Below, piece by piece: positions 33,268 to 42,183 of a stretch of DNA of 56,626 nt. Every line of letters starts with the position of its first letter. Position 1 is the first letter of the stretch. The position numbers were made by a program, and so were the translations under genes. The DNA is taken from NCBI GenBank assembly GCA_015661205.1, contig JACVXV010000008.1, positions 1 through 56,626 of the forward strand. The letters are read 5' to 3'. Below the pieces are notes generated by a model, which was not told the origin of the DNA, searched no databases, and worked only from the letters and a program-made list of their open reading frames with translations. The stretch is from Candidatus Brocadiaceae bacterium. GTDB lineage: Bacteria; Planctomycetota; Brocadiia; Brocadiales; Brocadiaceae.

Positions 33268-34455
33268 CTAACTAAAACACTCTATTTCAAGAACCCTTGC
33301 GTAGGAACCTAAATCTACCTCAATCGGTTTAATCTTTTTTTTCTGGTCATCATTTAACAGTAAGATTTTTGGGACAGACAACCGCTGAGGATTCACCGAA
33401 GCCACTATGCCGGTATAATCTTTATATTCACCACTCTTAACCCTCATCTCATACCCCACAGGATATTTAGGCACCACACTAAGAAAACAATCCACTAATT
33501 CTTTGTTAAATTGCACTCCGCTGCCGGTCTTAATAAGCTCATAGACCAAATCAGGGGACAACCCTTTACGGTACGGTCTATCGGAAATACAAGCGTCATA
33601 GAAATCCGCTATTGCCGCAATTTCTGCAAGCATAATTAACCGGTCACCTTCTCGAAATTTTAATAAACCCATATCGAGCTTATTGGTTCCCGTCAGGCCG
33701 CGTGGATAGCCTCTGCCGTCTTGCCTTTCATGATGTTGGTAGGGGATATGTGCGGCAACGCTTCCTATTTGCTCAACGTCTTTTAGCAGTTCATAGCCAT
33801 AGACAGGGTGCAACTTAACCGTTTCAAACTCTTCCGGTGTCAACTTACCCGGTTTGTTAATGATTTTTTCGTCTATGAATATTTTTCCAATATCGTGGAG
33901 AAATTCTCCAACCGCAACCTGTTTCAATTTATCCTGACTAAGCATCAGTCTTTTTGCAATTATAGTCGAGATCACTGCAGTGTCAACGGAATGTTCATAG
34001 GTGTAATTATCAAAACTTTTAATTGAATTTAATCCCGATAGCACGTCCTGGCTCATAATGCCTTCAAGAAAATGGTTAAGATTATTACAAAGGTGGATAA
34101 AAATGGGATTGTGTTGAAATGCGTTTTTAAATTTTGGCGTATTAATGCTTTTTATAACAGCATCTGTAGTATCCGCTTCTATCTTTACCAGGGATGCTTG
34201 AGTAATCTTATATACCTTGTGAATATCTTTTGTCGCCATGGTGCGGATTTTGTCTGATATGGGGTCTTTAATAACAACGTCCGCCGTTTCCACATCGTCA
34301 ACGTAAATCGTTGTATATCCCCTGGCTTTTAGTCGGATAATATAGTCCTTTGTAAGGACTACCCCTTTATGTAACAGGACATCAAAGCTATCCGTGTAAA
34401 TCGTCTTGCCCAGCACGACACCGGGCTCAGTCTTATCTATTGATATTCTTCGCAT
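33268..34455 (-). CDS. HD-GYP domain protein, tandem copy 2 of 3 (canonical HDIGK)
   Basis: A 395-residue paralogue of its neighbours with the same architecture. Its catalytic motifs are the most canonical of the three: EFLHDIGKIFIDEKI, KLHPVYGYELL, HHERQDGRGYPRGL and EIAAIADFYDACISDRPYRK. It is thus the best candidate for an active c-di-GMP phosphodiesterase. N-terminal RRISIDKTEPGVVLGKTIYT matches copy 3. The C-terminal domain is YPVGYEMRVKSGEYKDYTGI. It starts 95 nt after copy 3 and precedes copy 1 by 24 nt. Confidence 0.88.
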   Translation of the reverse strand: MRRISIDKTEPGVVLGKTIYTDSFDVLLHKGVVLTKDYIIRLKARGYTTIYVDDVETADVVIKDPISDKIRTMATKDIHKVYKITQASLVKIEADTTDAVIKSINTPKFKNAFQHNPIFIHLCNNLNHFLEGIMSQDVLSGLNSIKSFDNYTYEHSVDTAVISTIIAKRLMLSQDKLKQVAVGEFLHDIGKIFIDEKIINKPGKLTPEEFETVKLHPVYGYELLKDVEQIGSVAAHIPYQHHERQDGRGYPRGLTGTNKLDMGLLKFREGDRLIMLAEIAAIADFYDACISDRPYRKGLSPDLVYELIKTGSGVQFNKELVDCFLSVVPKYPVGYEMRVKSGEYKDYTGIVASVNPQRLSVPKILLLNDDQKKKIKPIEVDLGSYARVLEIECFS

Positions 34456-34550
34456 AAAAGCCGTTCAAATAACGTAATTGAATAAAGATGTATTTCCCTA
34501 TAATTAAAATAGTTTAAAACAGTATGGATATGGCTTAATTCTCATGCATG

Positions 34551-35750
34551 CTAATTAATACACTCTATATCGATAAGCCCGCGATAAGAGTATAAATCTA
34601 CTTCAATCGGTTTAATCTTGTTTTTCTGATTATCGTTTAACAGGAGAATTTTTGGGGCGGACAACTTAGATGTATTCAATGTTGCAACTACCCCGATAAA
34701 ATCTTTATACTCACCGCATTTAACCTTTATTCCGTATCCGACAGGATATTTAGGCACCACACTCAGAAAGCAATCTACCAATTCGTTGTTAAATTGCCAA
34801 CCGCCGCCTGTTTTAACAAGCTCATATACCAAATCCGGGGACAATCCCGTGCGGTACGGTCTATCAGAAATACAAGCGTCGTAAAAATCAGCAATAGCCG
34901 CAATCTCGGCAAGGATAACCAGCTTATCACTGGTAGTAAATCTTAACTCGCCTGTTAACGATCCCATATCTATCTTGTTGCTTCCCCTCAAACCGCGTGG
35001 ATAACCCATGCCGTCTTGTCTTTCATGATGTTGAAAGGAAATGTGCGCGGCAACACCTTCTATTTTGTCTACGTCTTTTAGTATTTCATAGCCATAGACA
35101 GTATGCAACTTTATCTTTTCATACTCTTCCGGTGCTAACTTGCCGGGTTTGTTAGCGATCTTTTCATCTATGCATAGCTGCCCAATATCATGGAGGAATT
35201 CGCCGGTCACAAGCTGTTTCAATTTGTCCTGGCCAAAAGAGAGCCTTTTTGCAATAAGCACCGATATCACCGTAGCATCAACGGAGTGTTCGTAGGTGTA
35301 GTTATCAAAACTCTTGGTTGCGTTTAACCCCGATAGCACGTTTTGGTTCATTATGTCTTCCAGAAAACGGTTAGCATTTTCACAAAGGTGAGTTAGAACA
35401 GGATTTTGTTGAAAAGATTTTTTGAATTTTGGCGAATTAATGCTTTTGATAAGGGCACTTGAAGTATCATTTTCTGCCTTAGCAAGATTCAATTGAGTAG
35501 TCCTGTACATCTTCTGAATGTCTTTTGTTGTCATGGCGCGAATTTTGTCTGATAAGGGATTTGTAATAATAATGTCGGCCGTTTCTGCATCGGTCACGTA
35601 AACGGTTGTATGTCCTCTGGCTTTCAATCGAGTAATATAGTCGATTGTAAGGGGGGTACCTCTATTCATCAGTATATCATAATTATCTGTGTAGATCGAC
35701 TTACCAAGCACCATACCTGGTTCGACCTTGTCTACCGTTAATCTTCTCAT
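34551..35750 (-). CDS. HD-GYP domain protein, tandem copy 3 of 3
   Basis: A 399-residue paralogue, first in transcription order. N-terminus RRLTVDKVEPGMVLGKSIYT. HD-GYP domain with EFLHDIGQLCIDEKI (Gln in place of the Lys), KLHTVYGYEIL, HHERQDGMGYPRGLRG, and a 4-5 residue insertion (LTGELRF) before the final helix. It is closer to copy 2 than to copy 1. AGAGG lies 4 nt before ATG. It begins 28 nt after the MBL-fold gene's stop, so the MBL gene and three HD-GYP genes could be one transcript. Confidence 0.86.
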   Translation of the reverse strand: MRRLTVDKVEPGMVLGKSIYTDNYDILMNRGTPLTIDYITRLKARGHTTVYVTDAETADIIITNPLSDKIRAMTTKDIQKMYRTTQLNLAKAENDTSSALIKSINSPKFKKSFQQNPVLTHLCENANRFLEDIMNQNVLSGLNATKSFDNYTYEHSVDATVISVLIAKRLSFGQDKLKQLVTGEFLHDIGQLCIDEKIANKPGKLAPEEYEKIKLHTVYGYEILKDVDKIEGVAAHISFQHHERQDGMGYPRGLRGSNKIDMGSLTGELRFTTSDKLVILAEIAAIADFYDACISDRPYRTGLSPDLVYELVKTGGGWQFNNELVDCFLSVVPKYPVGYGIKVKCGEYKDFIGVVATLNTSKLSAPKILLLNDNQKNKIKPIEVDLYSYRGLIDIECIN

Positions 35751-35777
35751 AAAACCTCTTTAAAATAATGTACTTGA

Positions 35778-36656
35778 TTAAAAATGTATTTCCATGCCTT
35801 CGTGCGCAGCAAAACACTCCAAAGGGAGGTCATTTAATACTTCTTTGCAATTGGCAACAAGGACGTCGATGTGGTCGTCGAAACGATCGGGATCGTGATG
35901 AAAGAGCGCCAATCGTTTCACCCTCGCCTCCATGGCCAGGCTTACAACCTCCGGGATTGATGAGTGGCCCCAGCCAACCTTGTGCTTGTATTCCTCCGTT
36001 GTGTATTGGGCGTCGTGAATCAGCAAGTCGGCGTCACGCAGCAAGGCAAGCATCTTTGTTGTCATGTCTAACTGGTATTTCAAGCTGGAGGTGTCTTCCG
36101 ACCACAGGGGTATCGGCACGATTTCATTATCAGTGAAATAACCTATCTTTGTTTTCCCAATGGTTATCACATATCCCATTGACATACCGGGATGATTGGT
36201 ATATATCGTATTTATCGTTGCATCGTCAATGCAAAGCTTTCCTTCCGTTAGTATCTGAAATTTTATTTTGGCTTTTAAGGACTGTAAACGTACCGGGAAA
36301 TAGACACTTTCCATTTGATTGGAGATGATTTTGTCCAATCTTGTCTCCTTGGTATTCATGCCTAAAATGTTAATTTCATTTCCTTCCTGATATGACGGCA
36401 TGAAAAAGGGTAATCCCTGTATGTGGTCCCAGTGGAAGTGGCTCAAAAAAATGTAAACTTTTTGTTTTTTTCCGTTCTTCAGCAAAGAGTTTCCCAGTTC
36501 CCTGATGCCCGTGCCGGCGTCAAATATAAATAACATGTTGTTCGGCAAGAGTATTTCAACGCAGGAGGTATTTCCTCCATATTTAACGTATTTTACTCCT
36601 GGAGTAGGAATAGACCCTCTAACACCCCAAAATTTAACCTTAATGCCGGACTTCAC
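35778..36656 (-). CDS. MBL-fold metal-dependent hydrolase (PhnP/beta-CASP-like single domain)
   Basis: A 292-residue metallo-beta-lactamase-fold protein. The first 20 residues (VKFWGVRGSIPTPG) and LFIFDAGTGIRELG are typical of the 3',5'-phosphodiesterase/PhnP-like branch. The zinc motif HFHWDH is at residues 73-78, TNHPG at about 155, YFTDNE and LLIHDAQY give further metal ligands, and ALFHHDPDR ends the site. A cyclic-nucleotide or phosphodiester substrate is possible. Start is GTG with AAGGAA 7 nt upstream. It lies just upstream of the three HD-GYP genes. Confidence 0.85.
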   Translation of the reverse strand: MKSGIKVKFWGVRGSIPTPGVKYVKYGGNTSCVEILLPNNMLFIFDAGTGIRELGNSLLKNGKKQKVYIFLSHFHWDHIQGLPFFMPSYQEGNEINILGMNTKETRLDKIISNQMESVYFPVRLQSLKAKIKFQILTEGKLCIDDATINTIYTNHPGMSMGYVITIGKTKIGYFTDNEIVPIPLWSEDTSSLKYQLDMTTKMLALLRDADLLIHDAQYTTEEYKHKVGWGHSSIPEVVSLAMEARVKRLALFHHDPDRFDDHIDVLVANCKEVLNDLPLECFAAHEGMEIHF

Positions 36657-36681
36657 TGTGTATTTCCTTAATTTGACAGTA

Positions 36682-36735
36682 CGGTTTAAACCGTTTAAAC
36701 GGCTTAAGCGGATTAAACCGTTTAATCCGCCTAAA
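36682..36735. repeat. nested short palindromes built on TTTAAACCG
   Basis: Successive palindromes CGGTTTAAACCG, CGTTTAAACG and GCTTAAGC are followed by the stem pair CGGATTAAA/TTTAATCCG. They fill 54 bp between the DUF255 gene and the MBL-fold gene. They could fold in more than one way in the message. Confidence 0.6.
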
Positions 36736-36743
36736 CCAACGCG

Positions 36744-38861
36744 CTACTCTAACAATGTACCAATCTCATGCATATCCGTAGCAGGCGGCTTACAAGTATT
36801 GTTTTCGCACACGTACACCGTGGCCTTATTATTAATCATACCTTGTGCCTTTACCCGTTCTGCGACGTCTTCGATAGATTTATCGGCTGATGAAGAAACA
36901 ATCAGCGTCTTACGAGGGATAAAGCGACTCCATACTTCCCGCAGTATCTGTTTTGTGTCGTCCCTGCCGGGGGCGCCTGCAACGACGATATCTTTCGTTG
37001 TCCCATGGGCAAAATCAAAGCCACAAAGAAAGTGTGTATAGCCTGAAGGATATTGGTTTATCGTATCGCTAAAGGCGGATGTCAATCTTTCTGCAATCTT
37101 CAACAAATCAGGGTTTCCCGTTATATGTCCCAATCTGAGAATGTTCAAGAGCGCCATTGAATTTCCCGAAGGCAGCGCTCCATCATAGACTTCCTTAGTT
37201 TGTGCAATAAGAGGTTCGTTCTTCTTCCCTCCGAAGAACAAACCACAATCCTTCTCGTCCCAAAAATGGTCTAACATCTGTTTGTTCAACGCTAAAGACG
37301 CCTTGAGGTGTCTTGTTTCAAAGGTGGTCTCATAAAGATCGATCAAACTCCCCACAAAATAGGCGTAATCATCCAGGTACGCGGGAATAAAGGCCTCGTC
37401 AAGCCGATAACACCTCAGTAGCGTTCCATCCGTTTTTCGCAAGTTACTCAGAACAAAATCAGCCGCCTGCACTGCGGCCCGTGTATATTTGGGTTCGTCA
37501 AGCGCCTGCGCGCCACGCGCGAAGGCGGAGATCATTAATCCATTCCAGGAGGTGAGTATTTTATCGTCTTTATGGGGGTGTATGCGTTTCTCCCTTGCCT
37601 GAAAGAGTTTTTCACGGGCTGAGCCGAGCAGTTTCTGAAATTCGCCGGTATCAATCCCTTCCAGTTTAACGAAGGCATCGACAGGTTTATCCACGTGCAG
37701 GATATTGTTGTTATCCTCAAAATTACCCTCTTTTGAAACGTCGTAGTAATCGCAAATAACCCTGCCGTCTTTCTCCCCCAAAATCTTTATAATCTCATCT
37801 GACGTCCAAACGTAAAACTTTCCCTCAACCCCCTCGCTGTCGGCGTCCTCTGCGGAAAAGAAACCACCCTTAGAGGACGTCATATCCCGCAGCACATAAT
37901 CCAACACGCCACGGGCAATATCGGCGTAAAAGGCCTTTCCGGTCGCCTGATACGTCTCCAGGTACGCTATAGCGAGCTGCGCCTGATCATAGAGCATCTT
38001 TTCAAAGTGTGGAACCAGCCAGTATTCATCCGTGGAATACCGGTGAAATCCACCGCCCAATTGATCGTACAAACCACCGTGACCCATCCGGTCGAGCGTC
38101 TTTTCAACCATTTCCAACGGCATGGAATCACTGCTCCGTTTCCACCATCTCAGTAAAAAAGTATAGTTATGCGGTGTGGGAAACTTCGGGGAAGAGCCAA
38201 AACCGCCGTAGAGACCGTCATAATTATTCCGTAGTTGCTCGTAAGCATGTTTTAGTGTTTCTATGGTAAGAACCTCCCCTGAAGAAACAATCTTCATGGG
38301 TTGCAAAACCTGCGTGGCCTGTTCGCTGGAGGCAATAATACTTTCTTTGTTGGTGTTCCAAAGGTTGGCTATTTGTTTCAGGATGGCAATCAAACCGGGG
38401 TTTCCATACCGCTCCGTTTTAGGGAAATAGGTGCCGGCGTAAAAGGGTTTCTTCTGTGGTGTGAGAAAGAGGTTTAGCGGCCAGCCGCCGGTTCCCGTCA
38501 TGGCCTGGCACACCGTCATGTATACATGGTCAATATCCGGGCGTTCCTCTCTGTCTACCTTAATAGAAACGAAATATTTATTCAATATCTGCGCCACCTC
38601 ACCGTCTTCAAAAGATTCGTGTTCCATCACGTGGCACCAATGGCAAGTCGAGTACCCGATAGAAAGAAAAATGGGCATATCTCCTTCGATTGCAGTTTGA
38701 AATGCCTCATCACCCCATGGATACCAATCCACAGGGTTAAAGGCATGCTGCTGCAGATAAGGGCTTTTTTCCTGAATCAAACGGTTGGGTTTGCCTTGGT
38801 TGGTAATTTTCGGTTTCTGTTCGACGGTATCTGGGGCTATGTAATTTTCACGTGCATTCAT
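36744..38861 (-). CDS. DUF255 thioredoxin-like/six-hairpin glycosidase-like protein (YyaL/SSP411 family)
   Basis: About 705 residues. The N-terminal thioredoxin-fold domain has [29 protein letters not shown] and [18 protein letters not shown] (a CxxC-type motif). A long alpha/alpha barrel domain follows ([13 protein letters not shown]-like: [56 protein letters not shown]). The family is conserved from bacteria to human SPATA20, and its function is unproven. ATG 38861 is chosen over GTG 38894 because the extra residues are not family-like; neither has a clear ribosome site. It is first of a likely string with the MBL and HD-GYP genes. Confidence 0.88.
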   Translation of the reverse strand: MNARENYIAPDTVEQKPKITNQGKPNRLIQEKSPYLQQHAFNPVDWYPWGDEAFQTAIEGDMPIFLSIGYSTCHWCHVMEHESFEDGEVAQILNKYFVSIKVDREERPDIDHVYMTVCQAMTGTGGWPLNLFLTPQKKPFYAGTYFPKTERYGNPGLIAILKQIANLWNTNKESIIASSEQATQVLQPMKIVSSGEVLTIETLKHAYEQLRNNYDGLYGGFGSSPKFPTPHNYTFLLRWWKRSSDSMPLEMVEKTLDRMGHGGLYDQLGGGFHRYSTDEYWLVPHFEKMLYDQAQLAIAYLETYQATGKAFYADIARGVLDYVLRDMTSSKGGFFSAEDADSEGVEGKFYVWTSDEIIKILGEKDGRVICDYYDVSKEGNFEDNNNILHVDKPVDAFVKLEGIDTGEFQKLLGSAREKLFQAREKRIHPHKDDKILTSWNGLMISAFARGAQALDEPKYTRAAVQAADFVLSNLRKTDGTLLRCYRLDEAFIPAYLDDYAYFVGSLIDLYETTFETRHLKASLALNKQMLDHFWDEKDCGLFFGGKKNEPLIAQTKEVYDGALPSGNSMALLNILRLGHITGNPDLLKIAERLTSAFSDTINQYPSGYTHFLCGFDFAHGTTKDIVVAGAPGRDDTKQILREVWSRFIPRKTLIVSSSADKSIEDVAERVKAQGMINNKATVYVCENNTCKPPATDMHEIGTLLE

Positions 38862-38959
38862 ATCACAAAGTGCTATGCTTCTCCCAAAAAACACAAAACC
38901 AAACGGATCTCACGAGCAACATTCTTTATGAAAAAAGATGGGACTAAAGAATTGAATTT

Positions 38960-39013
38960 GCCGGGGGACGAGGATTCGAATCCAGACTAAACGATCCGGA
39001 TCATTTGTGCCTC
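38960..39013 (-). pseudogene. tRNA-Gln 3' fragment
   Basis: On the minus strand, GCACAAATGATCCGGATCGT and TTTAGTCTGGATTCGAATCC resemble the anticodon arm, T arm and 3' acceptor strand of the tRNA-Gln at 39935-40008 (about 80% by eye). The 5' acceptor strand and D arm are absent. The similarity stops sharply at the GCAC before the anticodon stem. Confidence 0.55.
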
Positions 39014-39181
39014 TTTAATATTGGACAAATAATGTACTTACTCTCACTGTAACACTTTATCAAATAATAAGATAAAATACAATTTAAATTCCGGCGATTC
39101 CGATAGGATTACGTAGAATTACGGTGGATATGGAAAGAATTTATTGAATTGGAGAAGGGGGAGGATTTAAAAGTTACACAT

Positions 39182-39320
39182 CTATAAATAATACATAAAA
39201 AGTGTCACGTTTCCTTCCTGGCAAAATTTCCAGATATCCTCATCTGCCATTTCTCTATTATCTGAACCGCGAATATCAACGACGATGGAATGCGGTTTTA
39301 GTGAAAGGTAACTACAGTCT
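39182..39320 (-). pseudogene. remnant of a DUF5615 (PIN-like) toxin
   Basis: A short minus-strand frame ends at 39182 and reads PHSIVVDIRGSDNREMADED then IWKFCQEGNVTLFMYYL. DUF5615 proteins carry the pattern VVDxRG...DDxIWxxAxxxxxLLxT at this point. The N-terminal third and the C-terminal active-site part are missing. Its natural partner, a DUF433 antitoxin, also exists only as a fragment at 39721-39816. Confidence 0.4.
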
Positions 39321-39325
39321 TGAAC

Positions 39326-39700
39326 TTAAACAGGAATTTCCAGGAGTATTCTATCATACTTTACAAGCGGGGTTGTTTTTTCCCGGCCTTCTTTCGTTTT
39401 CTTTAGTTCTATGAAGCCTGCCTGTGCAAGATACTGTACGTCATCAAAGGTGTTTTTCATATCTCTCTCAAGGATTTTTGCAAGCTGGTAAATCGAGGCG
39501 GGATGTTCTTTCTTTATGGTCTTTAATATCCTCAATCGCTCTTCCGTAAGGACATTTCTCATTACATCAAGATTTTCAAATGAAATGCCTTCGCGCTTTT
39601 TAACCTTTTCTCCCTTCTCCAGTTTTCCACATACTTCTTTAACCTCTTTGAAAAGGTCGTCATCTGATCTAATCGCTATTTTTATATTTCTAACCCTCAC
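39326..39700 (-). CDS. HTH regulator-like protein (COG4190/HVO_A0114 type)
   Basis: A 124-residue protein. After an N-terminal domain (IKIAIRSDDDLFKEVKEVCG) comes EGISFENLDVMRNVLTEERL. A winged helix-turn-helix follows (RLRILKTIKKEHPASIYQLA, KILERDMKNTFDDVQYLAQA, then wing FIELKKTKEGREKTTPLVKY). Such regulators are often antitoxins or autorepressors next to small toxin genes. The start is GTG 39698-39700 with a perfect GGAGG site. No intact partner toxin is adjacent; remnants of a different TA pair flank it. Confidence 0.75.
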   Translation of the reverse strand: MRVRNIKIAIRSDDDLFKEVKEVCGKLEKGEKVKKREGISFENLDVMRNVLTEERLRILKTIKKEHPASIYQLAKILERDMKNTFDDVQYLAQAGFIELKKTKEGREKTTPLVKYDRILLEIPV

Positions 39701-39720
39701 GGCTTTCCTCCTGGAATTGC

Positions 39721-39816
39721 TTAATATCGTTCATAAAATCCTTCCGCAAGAGATGTCGCATAATCAAGGCAGGCAAGGACGTCTTCACGGTTCAGTGATG
39801 GGTTTTTGCCTTGCAT
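39721..39816 (-). pseudogene. remnant of a DUF433 antitoxin
   Basis: A 31-codon frame reads NPSLNREDVLACLDYATSLA and ends EGFYERY. This is the C-terminal helix pattern of DUF433 proteins (PxLTxEDVxACLxYA). The N-terminal half is lost. It ends 21 nt before the start of the HTH-regulator gene. Confidence 0.5.
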
Positions 39817-39934
39817 ACGGGTTTACGTCAAGACGAACTGCTTTCGCTTCAGTGGAGTAGAGTAAATTTGTTCAACAAAACCACTAGTTGGAGAACGGAG
39901 AGAAGTGTCAATTGCCTGAATGCATTAAATTAGT

Positions 39935-40008
39935 TGGCTGGGGAACTAGGATTCGAACCTAGATTAAATGATCCAGAGTCATTTGTGCTACCGTTGCACT
40001 ATTCCCCA
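39935..40008 (-). tRNA. tRNA-Gln (anticodon CTG)
   Basis: On the minus strand TGGGGAA pairs with TTCCCCA. The D arm is AGTGCAACGGTAGCAC, and the anticodon arm AATGACTCTGGATCATT presents CTG. The T arm is CTAGGTTCGAATCCTAG. The 3' GCCA is encoded, so the CCA end is genomic. 74 nt. The U-A (T1-A72) closing pair is typical of bacterial tRNA-Gln. Confidence 0.95.
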
Positions 40009-40419
40009 ACGAAGAACAGGTCATTGTTACCTGAACAAATCTTAATTGATAGATAAGATAATACAATTTCTTTTCGTGTTAGTCAAGATGGATAATTCAA
40101 TGTGAAATAATTTTTTGTAAAAATATAAGGCTTGGAGCTATATAATGCAAAAAAAGACTTAATTTCCGGTTTATTTTTACCAATGCGTTAAGTTTTGAAA
40201 AGAACGAACGAAACCACAGATTTTATAAACTATATCATAAATCTTCTATAAATTTTGAAAAAATACCGTGCGAACTCATGGTATTTCCTAATTATTAGCA
40301 TCGAAACCCCGGCTTGTTTGGCTATAATCGAAACTGTTCTGCACCCTGTCTTCTCATTACACGCCGTTTAATCCTTGATAAACAACACCATTTTTGCTAG
40401 ATTACTCACCCTTGGTTTT
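40009..40419. other. AT-rich leader region before the REC-GGDEF gene
   Basis: No gene. The decamer TTTGGCTATAATC occurs twice, at about 40317-40329 and 40438-40448 (second copy shorter by one base). Both contain a perfect TATAAT, so two promoters or a duplicated promoter are possible. Confidence 0.4.
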
Positions 40420-40447
40420 TTGTAAAATAAAGGTTTTTGGCTATAAT
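40420..40447 (+). promoter_or_regulatory. candidate promoter of the REC-GGDEF gene
   Basis: TTGTAA at 40420-40425, 16-bp spacer, perfect TATAAT at 40442-40447, 65 bp before the ATG. A second TATAAT (about 40321-40326) lies within the same repeated decamer upstream. Confidence 0.5.
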
Positions 40448-40512
40448 CATTCCACCTTGACGATGTGTTAACATAAATTTTAATATTTTTGGCAGAAAGT
40501 TAGAGATTTATT

Positions 40513-41514
40513 ATGGGAATCCTTATCGTTGACGATTCACCTGACGTACACTTCCAACTCAAGGTTTTTCTGCATTCGAGCGGTTATCAGAAACTCACCT
40601 TCGCAAAATCGGCCTCCGAGGCATATACCGCCTTAGAGATCGATAGCCCTGAACCCAACCATAGAAAGTTTGATCTTGTCTTAATGGATATTATGATGCC
40701 TGATATTGATGGGATTGCGGCGTACCGTCGCATAAAGAAATGCAAAAGCCTGGAAGATATTCCTATCATTATGGTAACGGGCAAGACGGATAACGAGTTT
40801 CTCCAGATAGCGTTTTCCGAGGGCGCAGTGGATTATATCACGAAACCTATTGACAAGGTTGAGTTGCTCGCTCGGGTGCGCTCTGTCTTAAGGCTTAAGC
40901 ATGAGATTGACCATCGCAAGGCACGTGAGAACGAATTGATCGAGGTTTCACGGCAACTTGAGGCCGCAAACCAAATGCTCCTGCAACTCTCTTTTAGCGA
41001 TGCGCTCACCGGCGTTGCCAACCGGCGGTCTTTTGAAGAACTTATTGCAAAAGAATGGAGCCGCGTTACAAGGCATTCCCGTCCGATATCCTTGATAATG
41101 ATAGACGTAGACTGTTTTAAAATCTATAACGATTCGTATGGCCATCAGTGCGGCGACGAATGCCTCAAGCAAGTGGCTAAGGGCTTAAGGAACACCCTGA
41201 AAAGACCCGGCGATTTTATTGCCAGATACGGTGGAGAGGAGTTTGTTGTAGTGCTACCTGACACGGAATTGGAAGGGGCGCGCCAAATAGCGGAAAACAT
41301 GCGCCGAAGCATCGATTCACTAAAAATTACATTTAAAGAGTCACTCGTACGTGATCAGGTTACCGTGAGCATGGGAATTGCAATGATAGTTCCCGACCTT
41401 GATTCCAAGCTTGGTTCGTTGATTAATTCTGCGGATAAGGCATTGTATCAGGCCAAAAAAGGGGGGCGCGACAGGGTTGAAATTTACCAGGATGCCGGCA
41501 AAGAAGACCGATGA
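40513..41514 (+). CDS. REC-GGDEF response regulator (diguanylate cyclase)
   Basis: A 333-residue two-domain regulator. The receiver (about 1-125) has LIVDDSPDV, the phospho-acceptor in LVLMDIMMPDIDG, MVTGK and ITKPID. A GGDEF domain (about 165-330) with GVANRRSFEEL, RPISLIMIDVDCFKIYND and active site RYGGEEFVVVLP follows; the GGEEF form is active in known enzymes. An RPGD inhibition site lies five residues before it, so product feedback by c-di-GMP is expected. It makes c-di-GMP from two GTP when phosphorylated. No kinase gene is adjacent; the hybrid kinase at 46.3 kb is a possible but unproven donor. Confidence 0.93.
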   Translation: MGILIVDDSPDVHFQLKVFLHSSGYQKLTFAKSASEAYTALEIDSPEPNHRKFDLVLMDIMMPDIDGIAAYRRIKKCKSLEDIPIIMVTGKTDNEFLQIAFSEGAVDYITKPIDKVELLARVRSVLRLKHEIDHRKARENELIEVSRQLEAANQMLLQLSFSDALTGVANRRSFEELIAKEWSRVTRHSRPISLIMIDVDCFKIYNDSYGHQCGDECLKQVAKGLRNTLKRPGDFIARYGGEEFVVVLPDTELEGARQIAENMRRSIDSLKITFKESLVRDQVTVSMGIAMIVPDLDSKLGSLINSADKALYQAKKGGRDRVEIYQDAGKEDR

Positions 41515-42183
41515 GAGTTTTGTAACAGGCCGGTTGTTGTAACGGGACGCAGGGTCTCCTGATGTTGTATTCCCACGCCGGAGCGTGGGAACGAGTTGAT
41601 GTAGGGACACGGAGCCCGTGACCCCTCGTGTGAATACAAAAGCCGCCGAAGGCCTAATTTAACGTATAGGAATTTCAATGCCGTTGTAGGGACACGGAGC
41701 CCGTGTCCCTGTGTGCAAAAAAAGTCGCCGTAAGGCCTAATTTAACGTATAGGAAATTCAAAGTTAGGCCTGAAAGGCCGCTAGGTCATGACGGGGGGGA
41801 GCCCATAGGTGTTAAGTTAAGCAATAAAAAGTCGGGCAAAATCAGCCTCGCCGTATTAGCAATACAGCCCCAAAGGGGCGCAATACAACAGCCCAGGGCA
41901 ACGCCCTGGGTTTAGCATTATTAGCACAACAAGCCCTGAAGGGACGATATTGGGCTCAAAATAACGGTTCATTCCTTATTACGCCCTTTCAGGGCTTGTT
42001 GGTTTTTCCAAGTCCCCAAGGCGTTGCCCTGGGCTAAGTTATTTCGCCCCTTCAGGGCTAACAAAAACAAGGGTTTAGTGGTAATTATTGGTTTCTTAAC
42101 TTAACACCTATGGGGTGCCCCCCCCTGAAAGATAGGAAAATAATACAAGCTCCGAAGGGGAGAAAGAAAAGGAGAAATGTGTA
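41515..42183. repeat. dense repeat block before the FadL-like gene
   Basis: No gene. In order: GTAACGGG hairpin debris, a GTTCCCAC-type hairpin (TTCCCACGCCGGAGCGTGGG, from 41570), a GTAGGGACACGGAGCCCGTG unit (41601 onward), CCGCCGAAGGCCTAATTTAA with the ACGTATAGGAATTTC box, and a second GTAGGGACACGGAG unit (41686-41710). A second copy of the same box (to 41761), AGGCCTGAAAGGCC, then the long repeat A copy at 41866-42110 complete the block. Confidence 0.75.
41866..42110. repeat. long interspersed repeat A, copy 2 (inverted)
   Basis: Reverse complement of 21321-21567 with scattered substitutions. It starts AGCCCCAAAGGGGCGCAATA and ends CTTAACTTAACACCTA. The two copies are 20.3 kb apart in opposite orientation, so recombination between them would invert the intervening DNA. 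Confidence 0.8.
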
